From Porticoccaceae bacterium (GTDB lineage Bacteria; Pseudomonadota; Gammaproteobacteria; Pseudomonadales; Porticoccaceae), in NCBI GenBank assembly GCA_023228865.1, contig JALOAH010000036.1, forward strand, positions 1-42,848: 42,848 nucleotides of DNA, in the 5' to 3' direction. This document shows positions 24,933 to 33,333 of the stretch, piece by piece. The notes under the pieces were generated by a model. That model was not told where the DNA came from. It was given only the letters and a program-made list of their open reading frames with translations, and searched no databases. The position numbers and the translations under genes were made by a program. Position 1 is the first letter of the stretch. Every line of letters starts with the position of its first letter.

Positions 24933-25916
24933 ATGATTACAGACAAAGATCTTGATTTCCATCCTGCAGATCCGGATGCTCATAATTGGGCAGAAACCAA
25001 CTACTTTGCTTTTTTTAATGCCGAACATGCGGTTTGTGGCCATCTTCAGGCACTGTTTCGCCCCAATCTCGGTGTGGTAATGAGCGATGTGAGGGTCTGG
25101 AAAGGCCTGGTGGATCGCTCAGAAGATACCTGGTATGTGGCCAATCATTTCCACATGCCCATTCCTGAACCCCGCAATCTCCGCGACTATACCTTGCTGA
25201 ATGGTTTGAGTGTAAAGGCGTTCAGCCCCAGGGATTATCGGGTTGACTATACGGGCATTGAAGATACCCATATTCACTTTGATGTTCGCGGCATTATGGA
25301 ACCCTATGATACCTCTGATCCCGATATGGATCCCATCACCCGCAAGGCTCAGGGGCAAAGCTGGACGTTTGACTCTGCTTATAACGGGCATTTCGATATG
25401 AGCGCCCGGCTCACTGGAGAACTGACTGTTCGTGGTGAAACCATCCCTATCAACTGTGTTCAGGTGATGGATCACAGCTGGGGGCCGCGAACAGAGGTGG
25501 ATCTGGCCGCCATGATGTGGCTTGGAGGGCATTTCGAAAGTGATAAGGGTGAGCTTGCCGTCCACGCTTTTTTCTCCGCTGATCCTGCAAATAGTGAATT
25601 GCTGGCACCCCTTGCCCACGGTTATGTGACGGAGAACGGCGAAGTTCGCGGACTGGTAAAGGGGCAGTTGAAAGTGACTCGCCTCGGCTACCAGTCGGTT
25701 GCTTATGTGTTCGAAATTGAAGATGAAACCGGTCGCAGTTATACCCTCTATGGAGCCACTATTGCCGGTGGTCCCTGGCCCGTGTATCCCAGTGTCGATG
25801 TGGGATTGGCTCTTGTGCGCTGGACATTGAATGGTAAAGTGGGGCACGGTATGGCCATGGAAAATTCTTCAATGGCTTATCGCACACGACACGGATTGGC
25901 CGCCAGAAAATCATAA
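24933..25916 (+). CDS. CrtC/AttH-like 'DHSWG' protein (copy 5, twin of copy 3)
   Basis: A 327-residue protein nearly the same as that at 20032 (about 15 differences, such as RNYRVDYVG versus RDYRVDYTG and RWTWNG versus RWTLNG, then unrelated last residues). It lies in the opposite direction, and similarity seems confined to the coding part: the sequences before the start and after the stop do not match. Many silent changes toward A/T separate the two genes, so both have been under purifying selection since the split. It is upstream of TonB receptor 2 on the same strand, separated by a REP doublet. Motifs and expected fold as for copy 3. Confidence 0.73.
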   Translation: MITDKDLDFHPADPDAHNWAETNYFAFFNAEHAVCGHLQALFRPNLGVVMSDVRVWKGLVDRSEDTWYVANHFHMPIPEPRNLRDYTLLNGLSVKAFSPRDYRVDYTGIEDTHIHFDVRGIMEPYDTSDPDMDPITRKAQGQSWTFDSAYNGHFDMSARLTGELTVRGETIPINCVQVMDHSWGPRTEVDLAAMMWLGGHFESDKGELAVHAFFSADPANSELLAPLAHGYVTENGEVRGLVKGQLKVTRLGYQSVAYVFEIEDETGRSYTLYGATIAGGPWPVYPSVDVGLALVRWTLNGKVGHGMAMENSSMAYRTRHGLAARKS

Positions 25917-26550
25917 AGAGCTTGTGATACATAGGCAATAAACCTCTCCACTGCACCCTGAACAAGGATTTGCAGTCAGCTAATACGCTTTAAATCTGAT
26001 TTTGTCGAGTGAAGTAACTATCGCCAACAGGGCTAGCTCCTACAAATTAATGATTCTTGCGTGGGAACCAGCCCTATTGGCGATAGCGGCTCGACAAAAA
26101 AACAACTTGAAGCACTACTAGCTATGGGCAGTAATGCCAGTTTTTTCCGTTAGCACAAATGAGCGTCATTGCGGGCAGGCGCGATTGCGCGAGCACAGCC
26201 TGCCAACCTGAAGATGGCCTCGCCGAACACATAACCCAAAGGCATCCGCCTAAATACCAGCAATACCACCACGCCCTGTTAACACTCGAATTTATTCGAT
26301 ACCTACAGGTCAAGAAAAGATCAAGGTACAAAATCGGATAAAAAAGTCAAAAACATGGAAGCTTTGCATGGAATCATCGCTCTATGATCACTAACAAGTG
26401 GGAATAGGCTTTAGGATATTCTTATTTTTACTGCAATTTAAAGCCGAAAATTCAATGTCTTAAAATTGTTTTTTTAGGAATTTGTCATTAAAAATTTGAG
26501 ACCACTTGAATGGAAAGATAAATAAAATCATAACGTTGAGGAAAGCTAAA
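25917..26550. other. Long leader of TonB receptor 2 with REP doublet
   Basis: 634 bases without a supported gene. It contains the inverted REP pair at 26001-26096 and a long AT-rich part before the receptor. A Shine-Dalgarno GAGGAAA at 26538-26544 fixes the receptor start at 26551. Short open frames at 26122-26341 show no family features. Confidence 0.5.
26001..26096. repeat. REP doublet (REPIN-like inverted pair)
   Basis: CTATCGCCAACAGGGCT at 26018-26034 is the complement of AGCCCTATTGGCGATAG at 26070-26086 except one position. The outer flanks TTTGTCGAG and CTCGACAAA also pair. The core ATCGCCAACAGGGCTAGCTC, followed by CTAC, resembles the GCTCCTAC-type REP units of Pseudomonas and relatives, which spread with the help of a RAYT transposase. 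It sits between CrtC-like copy 5 and TonB receptor 2. Confidence 0.7.
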
Positions 26551-28848
26551 ATGAAAATGAAAAAAGCTAAAATGAGCAAAAGCAGGCTACCAGAAGCTAT
26601 TGTAGCCATTTCAGTACTTGGGCTTAGTCAAATTGCTACAGCTCAACTAGAAGAAATTGTTGTTACTGCGCAAAAACGTTCCGAATCCATCAATGATATA
26701 GGATTGACAGTTCAAGCAATGTCAGGAGATGAACTGCTTGAAAAAGGAATTGACTCGGTACAAAAGTTGGTAAAAGTTGTACCGGGGTTAAGCTATGCGA
26801 ATAGTTATTACAACACGCCGGTTTATACCTTGCGAGGGGTTGGATTCTATGAAAATTCTCTTGCAGTCTATCCTGCTGTCAGTATTTATGTCGATGAAAT
26901 TCCAATGGTATTCCCAGTGCTTTCCAGCCAGGCATCTATGGATGTGGAGCGCGTCGAAGTGCTGAAAGGGCCACAAGGAACGCTATTTGGACAAAATGCG
27001 ACAGGGGGAGCAATTAACTATATTGCGGCCAAGCCTACCTCAGAATTCGCTGTTGGTACTGACTTGAGTTACAACGAATATGGTCAGCTGGATGCTAACG
27101 GATTTATCACTGGAGCTGTATCTGATACCGTCAACGGACGCCTCTCTGTAACAACATCCAATGGAGGCGCGTGGCAAGAAAGCGCAACCCATGGCGGAGA
27201 GCTTGGCGATAAAGATTTATTTGCCGCCCGTCTTTTATTGGACTGGACACCCTCAGAGCGCCTTAATGTTTTAGTTAACCTTAATGGCTATATTGACAAG
27301 TCTGATCCTCAGGCAGGGCAATATTTTAATTTACTGCCGCAAATACCTGGCAACATAGACCCTATTCTCGCCAATGCACCAAAGGCGACAGATAGAGATA
27401 ATCGCACCGCCGACTGGACTGAAAATAGCCCACCTAGAGGCGATGATACGCAATACCAAAGCGCTGTTCGAATTACCTACGACATTACAGATGATATTTC
27501 TATGACGTCTATTACGTCCTATACTGATTTTGAGAGGGATCAATACAACGATCCGGATGGGGTAAACGGCGATGCCCTTGAATTTGCCATGCTGGGCGAG
27601 CTGTCTTCTTTCGTCCAAGAGTTACGGCTAGCAAATGGCAATGATAATAAAATTCGATGGATGATCGGCGCCAACTATGAACAGTCGGAATCTGAGGAGT
27701 ATGCGTTTCAACACGCTGGGATCAGCACTGTTGGGACTAACTACCTATTTCCAGCACGCACCAATGATATGTTTCTCAATACAGATATCGCCAGCTACGG
27801 GATTTTCACCAATGCAGACTGGGATGTCACCGAACAGATAACGCTTAAAGCGGGAGTTCGATATACAGAGACAGAAAGAGATGCTGCAACCTGCACCCTT
27901 GACACTGGGGACGGCTTCTTAATTGGCTTTTATGAGGGCATTTCCCAGCTGATTAGTGGCTCCACGACACCACCCTCATTCCCAGGAAGGTGCATCACCC
28001 TGGACTCGGACACATATCTTCCCGCAGGTGTTTTCGAAGACACATTGACTGAAGACAACATTTCTTGGCGCATAGGCGTGGATTATGCCATCAGCCAGGA
28101 TGTCCTACTGTATGCAAATGTGGCGAAAGGCTACAAAGCTGGTAGTTATCTTTTCGTTAACGCCTCCCAGAATGGTCAATTTGCACCAGTGGTACAGGAA
28201 TCTGTCCTTAGCTATGAAGCGGGCTTTAAGGCTTCCTTGTTAGGAAGTCGTATGCAACTCAATGGCGCTGTTTTTTATTATGACTACAAAGACAAGCAAC
28301 TGAGGGGTAAACTTAACGACATAGTATTCAATGTGCTTGATGCATTAGTCAATGTTCCTGAGTCTGAACTGATGGGCGCTGAAATTTCTATGGCTTATCT
28401 ACCGTTCGAAGATCTTTCACTCAGCCTTTCAGCTACCTACGTAGATTCTGAGGTAACTGAATACACAGGCGTTGCATTTAATGGTGGTTCAAGGGATTAC
28501 GCAGGCACCAGCATACCCTTCAGTCCAGATCTTTCTGTTTCAGCATCGGCGGAATACCGTATAGGAATAAATTCCAACTGGGAAGGTTTCGTGGGCGGCA
28601 ACCTGATCTATAACGATGAAACTTACGCGGTAATCGGAGATGTTGAGGATGCTAAACTCAGAGCGTACACAGTAATAGATCTTCGCGCAGGAATAAGAAC
28701 CTTTGATGGTACTTATTCAATCACTGTCTTTGGAGAGAATGTGGATGACGAATGGTATTATGTTAACGCTCCCGTACTCTACGATACCCAGGTGCGGTAT
28801 ACAGGGGCTCCTCAAACCTGGGGGGTGCGTTTCTCTTACAGGATGTAA
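26551..28848 (+). CDS. TonB-dependent outer-membrane receptor (copy 2)
   Basis: A 765-residue paralogue of the receptor at 11533, aligning end to end with high identity in plug and barrel (shared GLSYANSYYNTPVYTLRGVG, EVLKGPQGTLFGQNATGGAI, and the C-terminal WGVRFSYRM). The start at 26551 is chosen from GAGG at 26538-26541; the frame runs 15 codons further upstream without a ribosome site. Signal peptide about 1-32 (SVLGLSQIATAQ). Base use is much more AT-rich at third positions than in copy 1. It follows CrtC-like copy 5 and is convergent with AraC copy 3 (29023). Ligand probably the same class as for copy 1; differences cluster in barrel loops (for example YEGISQLISGSTTPP versus FGGVSQAVTGSPTPP). 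Confidence 0.93.
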   Translation: MKMKKAKMSKSRLPEAIVAISVLGLSQIATAQLEEIVVTAQKRSESINDIGLTVQAMSGDELLEKGIDSVQKLVKVVPGLSYANSYYNTPVYTLRGVGFYENSLAVYPAVSIYVDEIPMVFPVLSSQASMDVERVEVLKGPQGTLFGQNATGGAINYIAAKPTSEFAVGTDLSYNEYGQLDANGFITGAVSDTVNGRLSVTTSNGGAWQESATHGGELGDKDLFAARLLLDWTPSERLNVLVNLNGYIDKSDPQAGQYFNLLPQIPGNIDPILANAPKATDRDNRTADWTENSPPRGDDTQYQSAVRITYDITDDISMTSITSYTDFERDQYNDPDGVNGDALEFAMLGELSSFVQELRLANGNDNKIRWMIGANYEQSESEEYAFQHAGISTVGTNYLFPARTNDMFLNTDIASYGIFTNADWDVTEQITLKAGVRYTETERDAATCTLDTGDGFLIGFYEGISQLISGSTTPPSFPGRCITLDSDTYLPAGVFEDTLTEDNISWRIGVDYAISQDVLLYANVAKGYKAGSYLFVNASQNGQFAPVVQESVLSYEAGFKASLLGSRMQLNGAVFYYDYKDKQLRGKLNDIVFNVLDALVNVPESELMGAEISMAYLPFEDLSLSLSATYVDSEVTEYTGVAFNGGSRDYAGTSIPFSPDLSVSASAEYRIGINSNWEGFVGGNLIYNDETYAVIGDVEDAKLRAYTVIDLRAGIRTFDGTYSITVFGENVDDEWYYVNAPVLYDTQVRYTGAPQTWGVRFSYRM

Positions 28849-28870
28849 GTGTTTGCATTTTATATAAAGT

Positions 28871-28900
28871 GAAACAGCCCAATTCAAACTGGGCTGTTTC
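28871..28900. terminator. Rho-independent terminator after TonB receptor 2
   Basis: Hairpin with 11-base perfect arms GAAACAGCCCA and TGGGCTGTTTC around an eight-base loop, 22 bases after the receptor stop. The T-run is short on the plus strand, and similar on the minus strand, so it may act for both the receptor and the convergent AraC gene. Confidence 0.75.
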
Positions 28901-29022
28901 CTATAGAGTGTGCTGGTAACAAGTCAATTCGTAAAGCGCCCGTTGAGCGGCAGGTTCAAACCCAAGAGCGACTATTTGATGGAGGGTACATTCCAAAGAC
29001 TAACAGCTAATACCCCCCTCAA

Positions 29023-29928
29023 TTACTGCGCTTCCATATCTTTTTTCACGTAGCGCCTGTATTTCAAAGGTGACATGCCAATCTGTTTGGAAAAGTGCCT
29101 GGTCAGGTGGCTCTGATCAGAAAAGCCCGCCTCCTCGGCAATGGTGACAATATCCACATCGGTTTCCGCCAGCAGTTTTCTTGCCCGTTTGATCCGGCTC
29201 ATCAGCAAAAAATGGTGGGGGGTAATACCCACTTCCTCCTTAAACTTGCGGGTAAGATAGGACGGCGACACGCGCAGCTCTCGAGCGATATCCTCCACAT
29301 TGAGCTTGGTCTTGATACCGATGGCAAACCTTTTCAGGGCATAGGCCACGTAATGGGAATGGGCGTCGGCGGCGGGATAAAGGCTGTTATTTTTCTTTCC
29401 CAGATAGTTGAGCACATACATTTCAACGCCGCGCAGCAGCGTGTCAATATAATCCTGGGAAACATCGCTGGCGTCCGACACGATGCTGATAAGATGGTTG
29501 CAGGTCGCATAGATATAGGAGTTGTTGAACGACCCCACATGGTTTTGATCCGCCGACTGGCTTCTGAACCTGTAATAGAGGTTTTGCAGACGATCACAGG
29601 TTTCCGGATTTTCAAAGGTGATGGTGGCAACATCGACGGCGCCGTTCACATACCAGTCAATTTTTTTCATCCTTGGAATAATCGTCATATCCCCCGGCAT
29701 CACATAATCATTTGACAGGCGCTGCCTGGTGCCGATGCGGCGAATTTTCGCTCTGCCCGCCGTTTGCAGGGCAATCATGGGATACTCGATTTCCGGCAGG
29801 GTATATTCGGCAAGGAAGGTTTTCCAGCGCTGCAGTGAGCACCGGCCAAGACCCGTGCCCGTGACATGAATAATGGCCTCGGCACGGTGAACCTGGTTTA
29901 GCAGTACGGATTGTTCCAGGATAGACAT
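29023..29928 (-). CDS. AraC-family transcriptional regulator (copy 3)
   Basis: A 301-residue AraC protein. The start at 29928 (MSILEQSVLLNQVH) has AGGAAA just upstream and matches the paralogue starts; the frame is open 15 codons further. N-terminal sensing domain, then HTH motifs NVEDIARELRVSPSYLTRKF and DIVTIAEEAGFSDQSHLTRHF, and GMSPLKYRRY. It is closer to copy 1 (10208) than to copy 2. GC-rich codon use like the left part of the window, so it marks the right edge of the AT-rich block. Convergent with TonB receptor 2, which is its likely target together with the CrtC-like genes. Confidence 0.92.
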   Translation of the reverse strand: MSILEQSVLLNQVHRAEAIIHVTGTGLGRCSLQRWKTFLAEYTLPEIEYPMIALQTAGRAKIRRIGTRQRLSNDYVMPGDMTIIPRMKKIDWYVNGAVDVATITFENPETCDRLQNLYYRFRSQSADQNHVGSFNNSYIYATCNHLISIVSDASDVSQDYIDTLLRGVEMYVLNYLGKKNNSLYPAADAHSHYVAYALKRFAIGIKTKLNVEDIARELRVSPSYLTRKFKEEVGITPHHFLLMSRIKRARKLLAETDVDIVTIAEEAGFSDQSHLTRHFSKQIGMSPLKYRRYVKKDMEAQ

Positions 29929-30039
29929 GGGGTTTCCTGATAAAACATTCGAGCCGTAAATAATAGCGAACAAGATCCCGCAGTTCGCAGGTTTTTAACT
30001 CGCCCATCAAGATTACCGCGTTGAAAAGTTCGCTGGGCG

Positions 30040-30927
30040 TTAACAATCACGGCTGGCAAGTATATCAATCATGGCCTCTGCCGCCGCCGACAGCGGATAG
30101 TCCCTGCGGGTAAGGACGCCCACTTCGCGGCTGATAACTGGATTTTTAAGGGGTCTGCACACCGCCCCCAGAGCTTCCATCTGTTCAACGCAGAGGGTTG
30201 GCACCACACTCAATCCCAAGCCAAGACTCACCATCTGCCCCAGGGTGTAGAGTTGATGAGCCTCCATTTCCACATTGACCTCGATGCCATTTTCCTTGAG
30301 GGTTCGATCGATTAAATGGCGTACAGAAGACGGTCTTTGCAGCAGCAACAAGGGGTAGTTGGCGAGCGCCTGCCAATCCAGGCTGGGCGCCGCAGTCAAT
30401 TCGTGGTTGCGGGGAATGGCCGCCACAAATTGATCGGAAAAAAGTGGTGAAAAATTAAAATCATCCACATCTTCCGGCTTAAAGGTGATGCCGATTTCAG
30501 CGCGCCCCGTGCGCACCCGCTCATTGACCAGCTCGGCAATGACATCATCGATCAGCACATTCATATTGGGGTAGTCGCGATAGAACTGCGCCAGCACCCC
30601 GGGCAGCAAGCTGGCTGCGTAGGAGGGCATGGCGGCGATACTGAGCTTGCCCCTGTGTTTGGCAAAGAGATTATGAAGGTCGTTAAACGCCGTCTCCCAA
30701 TCCGCCACCAGACGCTTGGCCACTGGCAAAAAAGTCTGACCTTCCGGTGACAGAGTGAGGGTTCGCGTAGTTCTCACCAGCAATTTTCCGCCCACCGCCT
30801 GTTCAAGATTTTTTATGGCAATACTCAGTGCGGGCTGGGTGATATGCAATATTCTGCAGGCATCGACAAAGCTTTTGCACTCGGCGACGGTGATAAAAGC
30901 GTTTAATTGTTTGAAAGAAACATTCAT
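30040..30927 (-). CDS. LysR-family transcriptional regulator
   Basis: A 295-residue LysR protein. The winged HTH is at residues 1-60: FKQLNAFITVAECKSFVDAC then LHITQPALSIAIKNLEQAVG and TRTLTLSPEGQTF. A periplasmic-binding-like effector domain follows (about 90-295; VNERVRTGRAEIGITF is typical). The start is the ATG at 30927, where the HTH begins; the open frame extends 128 codons upstream into the divergent CoA-transferase gene and is not real there. Divergent from the CoA-transferase genes with 117 bases between, the classical LysR arrangement, so it most likely activates them in response to an acid or CoA-ester intermediate. Confidence 0.92.
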   Translation of the reverse strand: MNVSFKQLNAFITVAECKSFVDACRILHITQPALSIAIKNLEQAVGGKLLVRTTRTLTLSPEGQTFLPVAKRLVADWETAFNDLHNLFAKHRGKLSIAAMPSYAASLLPGVLAQFYRDYPNMNVLIDDVIAELVNERVRTGRAEIGITFKPEDVDDFNFSPLFSDQFVAAIPRNHELTAAPSLDWQALANYPLLLLQRPSSVRHLIDRTLKENGIEVNVEMEAHQLYTLGQMVSLGLGLSVVPTLCVEQMEALGAVCRPLKNPVISREVGVLTRRDYPLSAAAEAMIDILASRDC

Positions 30928-30953
30928 AAAAAATATAAATAGATAAATAATAA

Positions 30954-30976
30954 ATATATATTTGATTAATATATAG
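30954..30976. promoter_or_regulatory. AT-rich palindrome in LysR/CoA-transferase promoter
   Basis: ATATATATT-TGATT-AATATATAG forms arms that match at eight of nine positions in the 117-base divergent region. LysR proteins bind such T-N11-A palindromes, so this is a candidate site. The region is so AT-rich that chance is possible. Confidence 0.3.
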
Positions 30977-31044
30977 TTATTGGCGACACTGGGCAAGGCA
31001 AAAGAATAGAACATAATTCGTAACCAAATCTGGAGGTGAAATCG

Positions 31045-31746
31045 ATGTCCGGTTTCGACAAAGTGGTGACAAGCTACGCAGAGGCCATGAAAGGCCTTGA
31101 AGACAATATGACAGTGGCAGCAGGCGGTTTTGGCCTCTGCGGCATTCCCGAAAACCTGATCGCCCAGATCCGCAAAATGGGCGTCAAAAATCTGACGGTT
31201 TACTCCAACAACTGCGGTATCGATGGCTTTGGTCTCGGCGTACTCCTGGAAGACAAGCAGATCAAAACCATCCACGCCTCCTATGTGGGGGAAAACAAAA
31301 TGTTCGAGCAACAGATGTTGCAGGGCGAGCTAGAAGTAATCCTCACCCCCCAGGGTACCCTGGCGGAAAAAATGCGCGCCGGCGGCGCTGGTATTCCCGG
31401 CTTTTATACCGCCACCGGTTACGGCACCCCCGTCACCGAAGGCAAGGAAGTGCGCCAGTTCAATGGCAGAAACTATGTCCTCGAAGAAGCCATCGTCGCT
31501 GACTTTGCCATCGTCAAAGCCTGGAAAGCGGATCGTTTCGGCAACGCCATCTATCGCCATACGGCGCAAAATTTCAACCCCATGGTGGCCACCTGCGGTC
31601 GCATTACCGTGATGGAAGTGGAAGAGATCGTTGAACCCGGTGAACTCGACCCCTGCCAGATCCACACCCCGGGCATTTATGTGGATCGCCTGATTCAGGG
31701 CACGTTTGAAAAACGTATTGAAAAGCGCACCGTGCGCGCAGCCTGA
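31045..31746 (+). CDS. scoA: 3-oxoacid CoA-transferase subunit A
   Basis: A 233-residue alpha subunit of a family I CoA-transferase, which moves CoA from succinyl-CoA (or acetyl-CoA) to a 3-oxoacid such as acetoacetate. Motifs: [16 protein letters not shown] (about 25-40), [14 protein letters not shown] (about 52-65), and [15 protein letters not shown] (about 115-129). I start at the ATG at 31045, eight bases after GGAGG; a GTG three codons earlier overlaps that site. The B subunit follows 13 bases after the stop, and LysR lies divergently upstream. In this setting it may recycle the acetoacetate- or beta-ketoadipate-type end product of the nearby acyl-CoA pathway. Could equally be atoD- or pcaI-like; the pair looks most like SCOT. 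Confidence 0.9.
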   Translation: MSGFDKVVTSYAEAMKGLEDNMTVAAGGFGLCGIPENLIAQIRKMGVKNLTVYSNNCGIDGFGLGVLLEDKQIKTIHASYVGENKMFEQQMLQGELEVILTPQGTLAEKMRAGGAGIPGFYTATGYGTPVTEGKEVRQFNGRNYVLEEAIVADFAIVKAWKADRFGNAIYRHTAQNFNPMVATCGRITVMEVEEIVEPGELDPCQIHTPGIYVDRLIQGTFEKRIEKRTVRAA

Positions 31747-31759
31747 GGAGGACAAGACA

Positions 31760-32416
31760 ATGACACTTTCCCGCGAACAAATGGCCATGCGTGTTGCCCG
31801 CGAACTTGAAGACGGCTATTACGTCAACCTCGGCATCGGCATTCCCACCCTGGTGGCCAACTACATTCCCGACGGCATGGATGTGATGCTTCAGTCCGAA
31901 AACGGCCTTCTCGGCATGGGTCCCTTCCCCACCGAAGTCGAACTCGACGCCGATATGATCAATGCTGGCAAAGAGACTGTCACCACCATTAAGGGCGCAT
32001 CGATCTTTTCTTCAGCTGAGTCCTTCGCCATGATTCGCGGCGGCCATGTGGATCTCACCGTACTCGGCGCTTTTGAGGTGGATATTCAGGGCAATATCGC
32101 TTCCTGGATGATTCCCGGCAAACTCATCAAAGGCATGGGCGGCGCCATGGATCTGGTGGCTGCAGCGCGCAACATCATCGTCATGATGACCCACGCCGAC
32201 AAACACGGCAACTCAAAACTTCTCGACCAATGCACCCTGCCCCTCACTGGCGCGGGCTGCATTAAAAAAGTCCTTACCGACCTTGCGTATCTGGAAATCG
32301 AAAACGGCGCTTTCATTCTCAAAGAGCGCGCGCCAGGGGTGTCGGTAGAGGAAATCGTCAGCAAAACTGCGGGCAAGCTGATTGTTCCCGATACGGTTGT
32401 TGAAATGACTTTCTAA
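31760..32416 (+). CDS. scoB: 3-oxoacid CoA-transferase subunit B
   Basis: A 218-residue beta subunit. The catalytic glutamate motif SENGLLGMGPFP is intact (about residues 48-59), as is LGIGIPTLVANYIP near the start and IPGKLIKGMGGAMDL (about 115-129). The ATG at 31760 has GAGGAGG nine bases upstream; the longer open frame into the A gene is not used. Together with the A subunit it makes the heteromeric enzyme, which forms a glutamyl-CoA thioester during transfer. Cytoplasmic. No clear terminator follows; the 900-base gap after it is filled with repeats. Confidence 0.91.
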   Translation: MTLSREQMAMRVARELEDGYYVNLGIGIPTLVANYIPDGMDVMLQSENGLLGMGPFPTEVELDADMINAGKETVTTIKGASIFSSAESFAMIRGGHVDLTVLGAFEVDIQGNIASWMIPGKLIKGMGGAMDLVAAARNIIVMMTHADKHGNSKLLDQCTLPLTGAGCIKKVLTDLAYLEIENGAFILKERAPGVSVEEIVSKTAGKLIVPDTVVEMTF

Positions 32417-32655
32417 CGAGCCACTGTGATCAAAAATTAACCCTGCAACAATATTTTCAGGTTAGACTCCATTCCTGATCATTTCGTACCAGGGTCTTTA
32501 AAATGGTCATCATTTTGCACATACAGGCGGTGATAGCCATTTTTTATGTGTTTTTTTTAAAACAGATTCCATCTGTCATAGCGCATCATCCGCAATTCCG
32601 ATATGACAATATTCAATATCGTTGTTGTCGGTTTGCGGTTTCGCCTGCTGGGCGA

Positions 32656-32689
32656 GTTACTTATTTTTGCGTGCCCAAAAATAAGTAAC
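32656..32689. repeat. Perfect 14-bp-stem hairpin
   Basis: GTTACTTATTTTTG pairs with CAAAAATAAGTAAC around the loop CGTGCC. It lies at the left edge of the repeat block, followed by CAACAAAAAGGGCACCCCGC, the arrangement seen in widespread proteobacterial intergenic repeats. Confidence 0.8.
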
Positions 32690-32753
32690 CAACAAAAAGG
32701 GCACCCCGCTCCGGCACCCTGCGGGTTCCCTGCGATGCTCGCCAAATGGCCGC

Positions 32754-33028
32754 GCTGCGGAACTCGTCGCTGCGCGCCTCAGACAGTCCTCGCTTAACCC
32801 GCCATTTCGCTGCGCTTCTCGGTGCCTTCGAAGGGGAACTCAGCACCGAATGAAATTCAAAGCATTTGATTTTTAAAATTCAAAGTTTTAATTTCCCAAA
32901 TCTGGCACCAAACTTTGTCCCCTTCGCATCGGTGAGCAACGGAGAAAAATAACGGATAGGAGCGAGGACTGTCTGAGTCCAAAATTGGCCACAATTTTGG
33001 GCGAGTTCCGCAGCGACCGTTATTTTTC
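32754..33028. repeat. Nested long inverted repeat (two opposed element copies)
   Basis: Two perfect pairs are nested: GCTGCGGAACTCG (32754-32766) with CGAGTTCCGCAGC (33002-33014), and CTCAGACAGTCCTCGCT (32778-32794) with AGCGAGGACTGTCTGAG (32961-32977). Inside the right arm lie CCAAAATTGGCCACAATTTTGG (32979-33000), the pair GAAAAATAACGG (32944-32955) / CCGTTATTTTTC (33017-33028), and GGACT/AGTCC. The best reading is two copies of one repeat element in opposite orientation, each able to fold. Confidence 0.8.
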
Positions 33029-33073
33029 GAGTAGCGCAGTGAACCCCGCAGGGGCGATGCGACGGGGTGTGAC

Positions 33074-33161
33074 GTGCATGGATGCACTAATGTCGTGAGC
33101 ACAGGGATGTGCAGGAGCGACCCCTGGGGGTTGTTAGGGGGCTTGGGCATGCAAGCCCCCT
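33074..33161. repeat. Row of three short hairpins
   Basis: GTGCATGGATGCAC (33074-33087), GCACAGGGATGTGC (33099-33112) and GGGGGCTTG-GGCATG-CAAGCCCCC (33138-33161) are each perfect. They follow directly on the nested repeat and are probably part of the same element. The last one could stop transcription but has no T-run. Confidence 0.7.
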
Positions 33162-33333
33162 GACTCGCCGTCAAGGCGAAATAGCGCTGCCCTCTTGCCA
33201 CTGTAGTTGCTCTCCCCTAAGCTAGGACGGAAATGGTCGCTACGCTTTTTGGCAGTTCAAGCACTGTCATTCAACCGCCAAAGCAATTACATCCACAGCC
33301 ACTTCATTAACAAAATAACTTGAGGAAAACTTG

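Larger units (their letters stand above)
32417..33333. other. Gene-free block dense in inverted repeats and hairpins
   Basis: 917 bases with no protein gene I can support; the short open frames follow from the repeats. From 32640 to 33165 it is full of structured DNA, listed separately: a 14-bp-stem hairpin (32656-32689), nested inverted repeats (32754-33028) and a row of small hairpins (33074-33161). The style (GCGAGGACTGTCTGAG, CCGCAGGGGCGATGCGACGGGGTGT) recalls a family of intergenic elements seen in many Proteobacteria, whose function is not known to me. Confidence 0.6.

Noticed and set aside
30928..31311. 128-residue extension of the LysR protein
   Set aside because: It is antisense to the start of the CoA-transferase A gene, and the LysR HTH begins right at the internal ATG at 30927.
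32417..33333. CRISPR array in the repeat block
   Set aside because: No regularly spaced direct repeats; the structure is made of nested inverted repeats.
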